In this document: piece after piece, positions 4,802 to 12,223 of the stretch
Numbering within the stretch: the first letter of the stretch is position 1
Layout of the letters: each line of letters starts with the position of its first letter
Assembly: GCA_003157295.1 (NCBI GenBank)
Contig: PMJF01000084.1
Span: forward strand, 1-24,143
Direction of reading: 5' to 3'
DNA: 24,143 nucleotides
From: Candidatus Moraniibacteriota bacterium
GTDB lineage: Bacteria > Patescibacteriota > Minisyncoccia > Moranbacterales > UBA11712
Notes under the pieces: generated by a model
Databases searched by the model: none
What the model was told of the DNA's origin: nothing
The model's input: only the letters and a program-made list of their open reading frames with translations
Position numbers and translations under genes: made by a program

Positions 4802-6307
4802 ATGGATACTATGAAATATATCCTTTACACCCGAAAATCATCAGAAGACAAAGGAAAACAAATATTGTCTTTGGAATCGCAGACAACCACCATGAAAAAA
4901 GTGGCTGCTGATTTAGGGCTGAAAATAGTCAAAGTATTTGCCGAATCGAAATCCGCCAAAAAGCCCGACAATCGCCCGCAATTTTTGGAAATGATAAAAA
5001 TGCTTGAAAGCGGAAAAGCAAACGGAATCATTTGCTGGAAGCTTGACCGCTTATCAAGAAATCCGGTCGAGAGCGGAAAAATCCAATGGCTTTCGCAGCA
5101 GGGCATTATTCAGGTTATTCAAACCAGCGAGAAAAAGTATTTGCCTGACGACAATGCACTCATTTACAACGTGGAAAGCGGAATGGCGAATCAATATATC
5201 CGTGATTTATCCAAGAATGTAAAAAGAGGGCAGCAAACCAAACTTGAAAAAGGTGGTTATCCAAATTACGCTCCGATAGGCTACAAAAATAATCCGCTTG
5301 ATAAAACAATAGTCATAGATGAGGCTAGAGGAAAATATATCAAAAGAGCTTTTGAGCTTTACGCTACCGGAAGCCATAGCTTGAAAGATGTCGCCGATAT
5401 TTTATACAAAGAGGGTTTTCGTTCAAGAGGAGGCCATAAATACAACAAAAGCAAAATTCATAGGATTCTACAGAATCCAATTTATTACGGGGTGATGTTT
5501 GTTCACGGAAAATATTATCCGGGAAAGCATGAAACAATCATCTCAAAAGACTTGTTTGATAAAGTCCAAGACGTTTTTAACAATAATAATCGCAGTCGCT
5601 ACAAAAAACATTTCTATCCCTTGCGAGGATTTATGACCTGCAATGTTTGCGGTTGCTTAATAACCGCACTAGAGAAAAAAGGATTTGTATATTATTACTG
5701 CACCAACGGAAAAGGAAAATGCGAGGAGCACAAGCACTACCTCAAGAAAGAAAAAGCCGAGAAACTTTTAGCTTCCATTTTTCCAAAAATCCAGTTTGAT
5801 AAAGAATTTATTGAAATTTGTTATCTGGCTGATCAGGAGAAAAACCAAAAAGACGAAAACTTTTTTGAAAACGTAAAAACCAATCTTGAAAAAAGGCTCA
5901 AATCTCTCCAGGAGCAGGAGCTGAAGCTTCTGGACGCACAACTCACCGGAAAATATACCCAAGAGGCCATAGAAGTGAAGCTAGGCACGCTCAACAAGGA
6001 ATCAGCAGACATAAAGCAGCAACTTGAAACACTTGAAAAACAAAGCCCCGAAATGGACGAGCGAACTTTAGAACAGACCAAAAAAGTGTTTTTAGAGCCG
6101 TATTTATTGGAAAAAGATTTTATTGAGGGTGATGATTTTAAAAAACGTGAAGCTCTTGAAAAACTACTTTTGAACGCTTCCATTGAAAATCAAAAAATAG
6201 CTTGCTTAAAACTAAAACAGCCTTACCAGATACTTGAAAAAGTAGAAGATAAGACTGATTTTAGACAGCTTCGGAGAGGCAGGGATTCGAACCCTGGGAA
6301 CCCGTGA
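4802..6307 (+). CDS. Large serine recombinase (integrase)
   Basis: The protein has 501 residues. The resolvase-type catalytic domain (about 5-150) has YTRKSS with nucleophile Ser13 and the WKLDRLSRN motif. A recombinase DNA-binding domain follows (about 165-265), then a zinc ribbon with Cys280, Cys283, Cys300 and Cys307, and a Lys/Glu/Gln-rich coiled coil (about 345-425). This is the full layout of large serine integrases, which join attP to attB by double-strand cleavage and rotation. The last residues (RRGRDSNPGNP) are encoded by the opposite strand of tRNA-Ser(GCT), so integration supplied the present stop codon and the C-terminus may differ in the free form. ATG 4811 is an equally possible start; the AGG at 4797-4799 is too close to 4802. 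An excision factor is not evident. Confidence 0.92.
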   Translation: MDTMKYILYTRKSSEDKGKQILSLESQTTTMKKVAADLGLKIVKVFAESKSAKKPDNRPQFLEMIKMLESGKANGIICWKLDRLSRNPVESGKIQWLSQQGIIQVIQTSEKKYLPDDNALIYNVESGMANQYIRDLSKNVKRGQQTKLEKGGYPNYAPIGYKNNPLDKTIVIDEARGKYIKRAFELYATGSHSLKDVADILYKEGFRSRGGHKYNKSKIHRILQNPIYYGVMFVHGKYYPGKHETIISKDLFDKVQDVFNNNNRSRYKKHFYPLRGFMTCNVCGCLITALEKKGFVYYYCTNGKGKCEEHKHYLKKEKAEKLLASIFPKIQFDKEFIEICYLADQEKNQKDENFFENVKTNLEKRLKSLQEQELKLLDAQLTGKYTQEAIEVKLGTLNKESADIKQQLETLEKQSPEMDERTLEQTKKVFLEPYLLEKDFIEGDDFKKREALEKLLLNASIENQKIACLKLKQPYQILEKVEDKTDFRQLRRGRDSNPGNP

Positions 6308-6358
6308 AGGTTCAACATCTTAGCAGGATGCTCCTTTAAGCCGCTCAGGCACCTCTCC
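6272..6358 (-). tRNA. tRNA-Ser (GCT), probable integration site
   Basis: On the minus strand, acceptor GGAGAGG pairs with CCTCTCC, discriminator G, loop CTGCTAA gives anticodon GCT, and the long variable arm typical of Ser tRNAs is present. CCA is not encoded. Its 3' end faces the element, and the recombinase frame overlaps it by 36 nt. The tRNA is intact, as expected when insertion regenerates the gene end. Confidence 0.95.
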
Positions 6359-6389
6359 AGGATATTTTTTATTCTTTTTATTTCTTTTT

Positions 6390-6476
6390 CGGAGGCGAGA
6401 GGATTCGAACCTCTGGAACCCTTGCGGGTTCTCCAGTTTTCAAGACTGGTGCATTCGTCCGCTCTGCCACACCTCC
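6390..6476 (-). tRNA. tRNA-Ser (TGA)
   Basis: On the minus strand, acceptor GGAGGTG pairs with CGCCTCC (one G-U), loop CTTGAAA gives anticodon TGA, a long variable arm AACCCGC/GCGGGTT-type is present and the T stem is GAGG/CCTC around TTCGAAT. CCA is not encoded. It lies 31 nt upstream of tRNA-Ser(GCT) and is probably co-transcribed with it. Confidence 0.95.
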
Positions 6477-6595
6477 ATTTATTAAGTTTTACTGCTAGCG
6501 GGAACCTGCTAATGGCGGTGGCAAGGCCAATCAGCCTCGTGCCGAAGGCATCTCCCCATAAAATAAAAATTAGCACGAAAAATTGGCTTTGACAA
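6477..6595. other. Intergenic spacer, possible structured region
   Basis: No gene is visible. TGCTAAT (6507-6513) can pair with ATTAGCA (6569-6575), closing a 69-nt GC-richer segment that contains small GGC/GCC pairings. It lies downstream of comF and upstream of the tRNA-Ser pair on the minus strand. It may be a processing signal or chance. Confidence 0.25.
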
Positions 6596-7339
6596 TCATT
6601 TTATTGTTTGTCTCGCGATAACGGCGCCATAAACTTTTTTGGCTCCATTTGCCTTGAGTATCTTCGCGCATTCCCGAAGAGTCGCTCCGGTCGTGGCAAT
6701 GTCGTCGATAAGCAGAATTTCTTTGTTTTTCAAGATGTCCTTGCTAAATCGGGCGTTAAAAGAAAAAATATTTTGGATATTTCGCAGTCGTTCCCGGTAA
6801 TTCTTTATTTTCATCTGGGCTTTATTGTTTTTGTCTCTCTTTAAAACATCCATCACTTCTATTTCCAAGAGAGGCGCCAGGTTTTTTGAAATATTTTCCG
6901 CCAAAAGCCGGCTTTGATTGAATCCCCGCCAGCGCAAACGCCGCGGATGCAGAGGGACGGGCACGATAAGCTCGGGGATCGGTAGATCGTTTCTTAATAG
7001 CGCTTTTAGCATTAATTCGGAAAGAGGCCCGGAAGAATCAGAGATAAAGCGGTATTTTAGATTGTAGATCAATTTTTTTACCGTCTGATTTTCGTAAGAA
7101 ACAGCGGTTACAATGGCATCCAGAGAAAATTTTCTTGCTTTTTTGCAATCCGGGCACAAAGCTCCTTTTTCAGTGATATTCTTTTCGCAAACCGGGCAAA
7201 GTTGAAAATCAAGGATCTTTATTTGCGAAAAGCAAGCAGAACAGAGCCAGTTGCCTTCTCTTCGGCAGCCGAGGCAGCTGGTGGGGAAAAGAGTATCAAG
7301 AACAAATTTTTTGGCCAGGCTGAGCTCATATTTGCTCAT
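6596..7339 (-). CDS. comF: ComF-family phosphoribosyltransferase-like protein
   Basis: The 247-aa protein has an N-terminal zinc-ribbon region with four CxxC-type pairs: CLGC (about 22-25), CSAC, CPVC and CPDC (about 60-70). A phosphoribosyltransferase fold follows. It shows the family pattern VPVPLHPRRLRWRGFNQS, and a PRPP-loop signature with acidic pair in ILLIDDIATTGAT near the C-terminus. This order and length are those of ComF/GntX. In competent bacteria ComF supports single-strand DNA handling during natural transformation. It is transcribed away from the adjacent pilus operon, which fits a shared role in DNA uptake, though no comEA or comEC is visible here. The stop codon is TGA at 6596-6598. 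Confidence 0.92.
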   Translation of the reverse strand: MSKYELSLAKKFVLDTLFPTSCLGCRREGNWLCSACFSQIKILDFQLCPVCEKNITEKGALCPDCKKARKFSLDAIVTAVSYENQTVKKLIYNLKYRFISDSSGPLSELMLKALLRNDLPIPELIVPVPLHPRRLRWRGFNQSRLLAENISKNLAPLLEIEVMDVLKRDKNNKAQMKIKNYRERLRNIQNIFSFNARFSKDILKNKEILLIDDIATTGATLRECAKILKANGAKKVYGAVIARQTIK

Positions 7340-7426
7340 AGCCTAAATATATATCAATGATGCGAGGAATCAAGTATTCTGAGGGAGGTAAAAGCGTGCT
7401 TGTGGATAAGTAAGCCCCTTCTGGGG

Positions 7427-7455
7427 TTGTTATTATTTCGAAAATGTGCTAAAAT
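7427..7455 (+). promoter_or_regulatory. Extended -10 promoter of the pilus operon
   Basis: TTGTTA (7427-7432), 17 bp, then TGC-TAAAAT (7447-7455). Transcription would start near 7462, leaving a leader of about 120 nt before pilM. The TGCTAAAAT core is identical to the one before ligA. Confidence 0.6.
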
Positions 7456-7524
7456 TAAAAAGAACTAAAAACAAAAATATTTTGCCTTCCATCAAGAAAA
7501 ACTATTTATATATTTTTATTAATG

Positions 7525-7559
7525 ACAAGCCCGATTTGGAACCGGTGGGCTTGTTTTTT
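7525..7559 (+). terminator. Terminator hairpin in the pilM leader (possible attenuator)
   Basis: ACAAGCCC (7525-7532) pairs with GGGCTTGT (7547-7554), and the stem runs into TTTTTT. It sits between the promoter at 7427-7455 and ATG 7582, so pilus transcripts must read through it. A longer pilM frame starting at 7522 would translate this hairpin and is rejected. Confidence 0.7.
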
Positions 7560-7581
7560 ATTTGACCCTTTTTTTACGCAA

Positions 7582-8664
7582 ATGTTCAATTTGTTTTCTT
7601 CAAAAAATAGGTGTCTGGGTCTTGATATCGGAACAACCGGTGTTAAAGCTGTGGAGCTGAAAAAGGAAGGCAATACGCCAGTTCTCGTAAACTACGCGAT
7701 ATCCTACGATTCCGGTTCTCTCCTGCAGTCGAGCGAGCTGGAAATTCTTGACGGCCAGACCAAAGAGATCATCCTTAATGTTATAAAAAAAGCCGGATTT
7801 AAGACAAATAGGGTTGTCGTGGGAATACCGGGTTTCTTGGCATTGATCTCCTTCATGGAAATTCCGGAAATGCCGCGACCTGAAATCGATCAGGCTGTCC
7901 GTTTCGAGGCCAATAAATATATTCCGGCGCCTCTTGAAGAAGTCAGTTTGGGATGGGAAATTATCGGGAGCTTTCAGGATAAGCCTATGGAGGGGGGGCA
8001 GCCAATGAAGCAAAAACAAAAACTGCAGATCATGGTCGTATCCGTTCCGAAAATTTCAGTATCCAAATTGACCAGCATCGCCAAAGAAACCAGTCTTTCT
8101 CCCATCGCAATGGAAGTGGAAAATTTTGCAACCGTAAGATGTCTTATCGGAAATGACAAAGGAACATTTATGATCGTGAACATTGGAGCCAAGGCCACAG
8201 ATTTTACGGTGGTCAGCGACGGAATCGTGCGAGTCACCAGAAGCATCGACGTGGGCGGAGCGGAAATTTCGAGATCTCTTGCCAGCGGGCTGGGGATAGA
8301 CCTTCAAAGAGCGGATAAGATCAAAAAATCATCCCAGATAAACCTTGCCGATCCAAAAGACAAATTATCAAGCCTTATCGGTCCGGTAGCCGGAATAATT
8401 ATTGACGAGATCAAGCGGCTGAGGGAAATCTATCACAAGAAGAATCCGATCAAAAAAATCGAGAAGCTGGTTTTTGCCGGAGGAACGTCCAAGCTATCCA
8501 GCCTTATTGATTTTTTTGCCAGCGAACTTTCCATCGAATGCCAATTGGGAAATTCGCTTGCCAGAGTTGCAGTCGAAAGTAAATACCAGGAAGTCGTGGA
8601 AAAAGTGGCTCCAGAATTGACAGTAGCTATCGGTCTGGCCCTGCGGGGCATGGATGAAGCTTAA
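7582..8664 (+). CDS. pilM: Type IV pilus assembly protein PilM
   Basis: The 360-aa protein has an actin/FtsA-like ATPase fold. The phosphate-1 motif LGLDIGTTGVKAVEL lies at about 12-26, and a second nucleotide-site segment, VFAGGTSKLSSL, near 297-308. PilM sits on the cytoplasmic face and binds the N-terminus of PilN, linking the alignment complex to the motor. The start ATG 7582 (MFNLFSSKNRCLGLDIG) fits the family's short N-terminus, whereas the frame from 7522 adds 20 residues encoded by a terminator hairpin. It is the first gene of the operon, 80 nt before pilN. No Shine-Dalgarno sequence is visible, as for most genes here. Confidence 0.93.
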   Translation: MFNLFSSKNRCLGLDIGTTGVKAVELKKEGNTPVLVNYAISYDSGSLLQSSELEILDGQTKEIILNVIKKAGFKTNRVVVGIPGFLALISFMEIPEMPRPEIDQAVRFEANKYIPAPLEEVSLGWEIIGSFQDKPMEGGQPMKQKQKLQIMVVSVPKISVSKLTSIAKETSLSPIAMEVENFATVRCLIGNDKGTFMIVNIGAKATDFTVVSDGIVRVTRSIDVGGAEISRSLASGLGIDLQRADKIKKSSQINLADPKDKLSSLIGPVAGIIIDEIKRLREIYHKKNPIKKIEKLVFAGGTSKLSSLIDFFASELSIECQLGNSLARVAVESKYQEVVEKVAPELTVAIGLALRGMDEA

Positions 8665-8744
8665 CCGAAATTGGGAATTTGATGGAAAAACCATTAGATG
8701 GTAAAATTATAAAAGATATATAAAACTTAAAATAAATATAAAAT

Positions 8745-9299
8745 ATGGTTACAAATATCAATCTGGCCGCCCCGGAAAACGAAAAAAAGACCATGCTGAC
8801 GGGGAAAGCGGCCTTGGTTCTGTCCATACTCCTAGTTTTACTGACACTTTTTGTGTTTGGCGCAGTCTCGTATTTCAAAAACAGCTATAGCGTTCAAGCT
8901 GCCCAGGCAGAAAGCGACATAAATAAAGAGAAGGCAATAATGTCTGGGAAGACCTACTCAGAACTTTTTGATTTTCAGGAAAGACTCACGCTTCTCGACG
9001 GCGTTTTGGGCAACCATAGCTATTGGGACAGTTTTCTGAAAAATTTCAGCCAGTATATTATTCCGGATGTTCATTTGACCGGTCTAACTTTTAACGATAA
9101 AGATAAAACGCTTAACATCAAGGGAATTGCTTCTAATTTTGAGGTTCTCTCGCGGGAAATAATATTGCTCAAAAGTTATCCCGGGGCGGACAGCATCGAA
9201 TTCAAGAATGCCAGTGAAAGCACGCAAAGCGGAGACGGGCAAAGCGGAGTCAGCTTTGAACTAAACATAAAAACCAATCCGTCCGTTTTAAAAAAATAA
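8745..9299 (+). CDS. pilN: PilN-like pilus alignment protein
   Basis: The 184-aa protein has a short cytoplasmic N-terminus containing NINLAAPE. This corresponds to the INLLP-type PilM-binding motif of PilN. One membrane helix (about 22-43) follows, then a coiled stretch (45-80) and a small ferredoxin-like domain (about 85-178). The bitopic layout and the place between pilM and pilO identify it, despite low expected sequence identity. PilN and PilO pair in the membrane and align the pilus machinery. Near the 3' end a short direct repeat (CAAAGCGGAG, twice) encodes a Ser/Gly/Gln-rich linker. Confidence 0.85.
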   Translation: MVTNINLAAPENEKKTMLTGKAALVLSILLVLLTLFVFGAVSYFKNSYSVQAAQAESDINKEKAIMSGKTYSELFDFQERLTLLDGVLGNHSYWDSFLKNFSQYIIPDVHLTGLTFNDKDKTLNIKGIASNFEVLSREIILLKSYPGADSIEFKNASESTQSGDGQSGVSFELNIKTNPSVLKK

Positions 9300-9308
9300 T
9301 AAAAAAAA

Positions 9309-10154
9309 ATGATCAATAAAGTAGTCGGATTTAAGGTGCTTATCTTTCCTTTGGCAGCTGTCATTGTGGTGATGATGAGCGTGCTATATATCAAGCCGGC
9401 ATATGACGAAATGCAGTCACTTAAGCAGGCAAAAGCGGAAAAACAGCTTCAACTCGACGGCCTCCAAAAGCAAAACCAAAAGTTGGCGGAGCTGAAAAAA
9501 AAATGGGATTCTATGGATAATGATAGATCCTTAACGCTAACAGCCCTTCCTGCCGGAAGTGACATCGAAAATTATATATCCGAACTATACGGGAGGGCCA
9601 GTCGGAGCGGTGTATTGCTGAGCAACATAACGTCAGGTGAAAAAAATTCCGCCACGGATTCATTTGTTTGCGGCTCCATTGTTAATTCCGTCGTCTCTGC
9701 TCCCGCTGCTGAAACAGCCGCCGCGTCAGAAATATCCGGCACTTCTAAAGCCGGCAATGCGCCCATAGCGGGAAAAGCCCCGGCCGTTGCTCAATCATGC
9801 GTAAACGCGATATCGGTAAAACTGACAGTTTCCGGGAATTGGGACCAGATCGTCAATTTTTTCAAATATTTGGAGGACACGAATCGGATAGCGAACATAA
9901 CATCAGTCGATATGAAGAGCGGCCAACAAAGCAAGTCGGATCAGCAATCACCGGGTGATCTAATAAGCGTGTCGGCTGATCTGTCCGTTTTCTATAAAGA
10001 AAAAAGCGAAGCGGGCAGCGCAAGCACCGTCAGCGGCTTGGCCAGCGGTAACGGTTTTGAAGAAAGTGTCATAAAAAAACTCAACGAAGTTGTTTTCACT
10101 CCCTATGTTGCTCCGGTCGTTTCGGGATCGGGAGAAAGAAATATCTTTAAATAA
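9309..10154 (+). CDS. pilO: PilO-like pilus alignment protein
   Basis: The 281-aa protein has a membrane helix near residues 8-29, a Lys/Gln/Leu-rich coiled coil (about 33-62) and a periplasm-side domain with the pattern ENYISELYGRASRSGVLLSNI, typical of PilO. An insertion of about 45 residues (about 118-162) is low-complexity Ala/Ser/Pro and divides the domain. Two Cys (VCGS and SCVN) flank it and could form a disulfide. The C-terminus (VVSGSGERNIFK) resembles the GRxNPF/GREDLF tails seen in PilO/PilP-like proteins. The gene starts 9 nt after pilN. Confidence 0.82.
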   Translation: MINKVVGFKVLIFPLAAVIVVMMSVLYIKPAYDEMQSLKQAKAEKQLQLDGLQKQNQKLAELKKKWDSMDNDRSLTLTALPAGSDIENYISELYGRASRSGVLLSNITSGEKNSATDSFVCGSIVNSVVSAPAAETAAASEISGTSKAGNAPIAGKAPAVAQSCVNAISVKLTVSGNWDQIVNFFKYLEDTNRIANITSVDMKSGQQSKSDQQSPGDLISVSADLSVFYKEKSEAGSASTVSGLASGNGFEESVIKKLNEVVFTPYVAPVVSGSGERNIFK

Positions 10155-10173
10155 TCGCACAGTTTATATAATA

Positions 10174-11790
10174 ATGGCGGAAAACACAAAAGGAAAAAGT
10201 GATGAGACCGGCTTGGCGGAAAAAAAGGACTGGGGGGGTTCAAAAATATCACCTTTAATAATAAGCATAGTTCCTTACGAAGCCGCCAAAAAATACAGGT
10301 TTGTTCCACTGGAAAGGGAGGGACAGACGTTGAGGGTCGGAGTGGTCGATATGGACGATATCGAAGTACAAAACGCCCTTCAGTTTCTTTCCGAGAAAAA
10401 CCGGTTGAGTGTCGAATTGATAAAAATTTCGGAAAATGATTTCAAAGTTGCCTTGGAAGCTTATACGAGTCCGAATTATTCGATCACGCAGGCGCTTGAA
10501 TCCATCAGTAAAGAGGAAAAAGACGAGAAAAATGAAAAAGAAGGAACGAGAAAAGAAGCCCAGGAAGTGGTTTTGCGGGATGCCCCGGTTGCAAAAATAG
10601 TCGAAGTGATACTCAGAAACGCCATTGAAGGTTTGGCTTCAGACATTCACATCGAGCCGCTGGAGGATAGTGTTCGCGTGAGGTACCGGCAAGACGGGAT
10701 CCTTCACAATTCTTTAGTACTTCCCAAGAAGATCGGACCGGCCATTGTCTCAAGGGTAAAAATCTTGTCCAACTTGAAAATTGACGAAAAAAGAAAGCCC
10801 CAGGACGGACGCTTCAGGGTGATCGAAAAAGGAAAGCAGATCGATCTGAGAGTTTCTTCCCTTCCGGTCTCGATGGGTGAAAAGGTGGTGATGCGGGTTC
10901 TTGACAAAGAGAAGGGCCTTATTGATCTGGATGATCTGGGAGTGCGCGGAAGAAATTATAAGATCGTCAAAGACAGTATCGCCGAGCCTTACGGAATGAT
11001 ACTGATCACGGGTCCTACGGGTTCCGGAAAATCGACGACGCTATACTCGATTCTGAAGCTGCTGAACAAAGAAGGAGTTAACATCGTAACGCTGGAAGAT
11101 CCGGTGGAGTATGCCATTGAAGGAGTGAATCAAAGCCAGGTCAAGCCGGAGATCGGGTACGATTTCGCTTCCGGGCTCCGATCAATCCTGCGCCAGGATC
11201 CGGACATTATCATGGTGGGAGAGATCCGAGACAAAGAAACGGCGGAATTGGCGGTACATGCGGCGTTGACGGGGCATGTCGTTCTTTCCACTCTCCATAC
11301 GAATGATTCCATTGGTGCCATACCCCGGTTCATTGACATGGGCGTCGAAGCGTTTCTGATTTCCTCGTCCCTTAGGATAATTGTCGCCCAAAGATTGGTA
11401 AGAAGAATTTGCCCTCATTGCAAAGAGGAAGTCCAGGTGAGCGAAGTCATGAAAGTAACCATGGAAAAAATTCTCTCTCAAATTCCCGAGGAGGAAAGAA
11501 AAGACATAGATCTCAAGAACGGCATAAAAGCCTACAAAGGGAAGGGTTGTCCGAAGTGCGGGGGGTCGGGAACGAAAGGGAGAATCGGGATTTTCGAGGT
11601 ATTTTATCTGGATGCCGAGGTCGCCGATCTGCTGGGAGAAAAAGTGGAAGAGGATGATCTGCGCAAAGTAGCCAAAAAACAGGGCATGATCACGATGAAA
11701 CAGGACGGAATGCTGAAGGTTCTCGGAGGGGAGACAACAATGGAAGAAGTGGAACGAGTCACGGAAGAAGGATTTTTGGAGACGGACTGA
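10174..11790 (+). CDS. pilB: Type IV pilus extension ATPase PilB
   Basis: The 538-aa protein has an N-terminal GspE/MshEN-type domain (about 25-100) and a charged linker (113-130). The secretion-ATPase core follows: Walker A GPTGSGKST (280-288), Asp box LEDPVEY (about 307-313), Walker B DPDIIMVGE (342-350) and His box STLHTND. A zinc site has Cys413, Cys416, Cys459 and Cys462, the hallmark of extension ATPases as opposed to PilT. The hexamer hydrolyses ATP to drive pilin polymerisation through PilC. ATG 10174 is chosen because it lies after the pilO stop and gives the usual N-terminus; a longer frame from 10090 overlaps pilO. It ends with TGA. Confidence 0.96.
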   Translation: MAENTKGKSDETGLAEKKDWGGSKISPLIISIVPYEAAKKYRFVPLEREGQTLRVGVVDMDDIEVQNALQFLSEKNRLSVELIKISENDFKVALEAYTSPNYSITQALESISKEEKDEKNEKEGTRKEAQEVVLRDAPVAKIVEVILRNAIEGLASDIHIEPLEDSVRVRYRQDGILHNSLVLPKKIGPAIVSRVKILSNLKIDEKRKPQDGRFRVIEKGKQIDLRVSSLPVSMGEKVVMRVLDKEKGLIDLDDLGVRGRNYKIVKDSIAEPYGMILITGPTGSGKSTTLYSILKLLNKEGVNIVTLEDPVEYAIEGVNQSQVKPEIGYDFASGLRSILRQDPDIIMVGEIRDKETAELAVHAALTGHVVLSTLHTNDSIGAIPRFIDMGVEAFLISSSLRIIVAQRLVRRICPHCKEEVQVSEVMKVTMEKILSQIPEEERKDIDLKNGIKAYKGKGCPKCGGSGTKGRIGIFEVFYLDAEVADLLGEKVEEDDLRKVAKKQGMITMKQDGMLKVLGGETTMEEVERVTEEGFLETD

Positions 11791-11822
11791 ACAAAGAAAA
11801 TATAATTCTAAATATAATCAGT

Positions 11823-12197
11823 ATGGGCAAAAAAAAGATCTTGATTGTGGAAGACGATAATTTCGTGGCGGAAGTATATTCAACAAAACTTTTGGAAATG
11901 GGCCACGAAGTGATAATTGCCCAAAATGGCCAAGAGGGACTCAACAAGCTCTCGGAAAACAAGCCGGATATGATCCTCCTCGACATAATCATGCCGGTCA
12001 TGGGCGGAATCGAAATGCTTGAAGAGCTCAAAAAAAATGAAGAATGGAAAAAAATTCCGGTGATCCTCCTTACAAATGTCGGAGAAAAAGACAGCATTCA
12101 AAAAGTGCAGAGCCTAGGTGTGCAAGATTATCTGATAAAGTCCCACTTCACCCCGGCAGAAGTGATAGAAAAAATTGATGCCGTACTGGGGAAATAA
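11823..12197 (+). CDS. Stand-alone CheY-like response regulator receiver
   Basis: The 124-aa protein consists of a receiver domain alone. The acidic pocket is Asp11 and Asp12, the phospho-acceptor is Asp54 (LLDIIMP), the switch Thr is Thr84, and the conserved Lys is Lys106. All residues needed for phosphorylation are present, and no output domain exists. It lies between pilB and pilT with short gaps, so it probably acts by protein contact on the motor ATPases or their balance. No histidine kinase is in the window, so the phosphate source is unknown. This placement inside the pilus operon recurs in Patescibacteria by general knowledge. Confidence 0.93.
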   Translation: MGKKKILIVEDDNFVAEVYSTKLLEMGHEVIIAQNGQEGLNKLSENKPDMILLDIIMPVMGGIEMLEELKKNEEWKKIPVILLTNVGEKDSIQKVQSLGVQDYLIKSHFTPAEVIEKIDAVLGK

Positions 12198-12223
12198 ATA
12201 CTGTTTAATTAGTATTAAAAAAA

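Larger units (their letters stand above)
2560..6271 (+). mobile_element. Integrated Rep/serine-recombinase element next to tRNA-Ser(GCT)
   Basis: The right edge is taken as the 3' end of tRNA-Ser(GCT): the recombinase frame runs straight into the tRNA gene, as happens when an element inserts at a tRNA 3' end. Contents are a large hairpin, an unknown 298-aa protein, a 68-aa ORF, an HUH Rep and a serine recombinase, all rightward. The left edge is approximate: I found no second copy of the tRNA-Ser tail, and serine recombinases may leave only 2-3 bp of identity. The unit could extend left to about 1130 and include the two surface-protein genes. Autonomous replication as a circle is inferred from the Rep. 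Confidence 0.6.

Noticed and set aside
2560..6271. Left attachment site matching the tRNA-Ser(GCT) tail
   Set aside because: I looked for a copy of the tRNA-Ser 3' end from 1 to 2800 by eye and found none; short matches such as CTTCGGA at 1422-1428 are too weak to call.
6223..6576. 117-aa minus-strand frame
   Set aside because: It runs through both tRNA-Ser genes and into the recombinase gene on the other strand; no plausible protein features.
7522..7581. Extended N-terminus for PilM from ATG 7522
   Set aside because: These 20 codons consist mostly of a terminator hairpin with T-run, and the PilM family starts near MFNLF.
10090..10173. Longer PilB start
   Set aside because: It overlaps the end of pilO in another frame; ATG 10174 gives the usual N-terminus.
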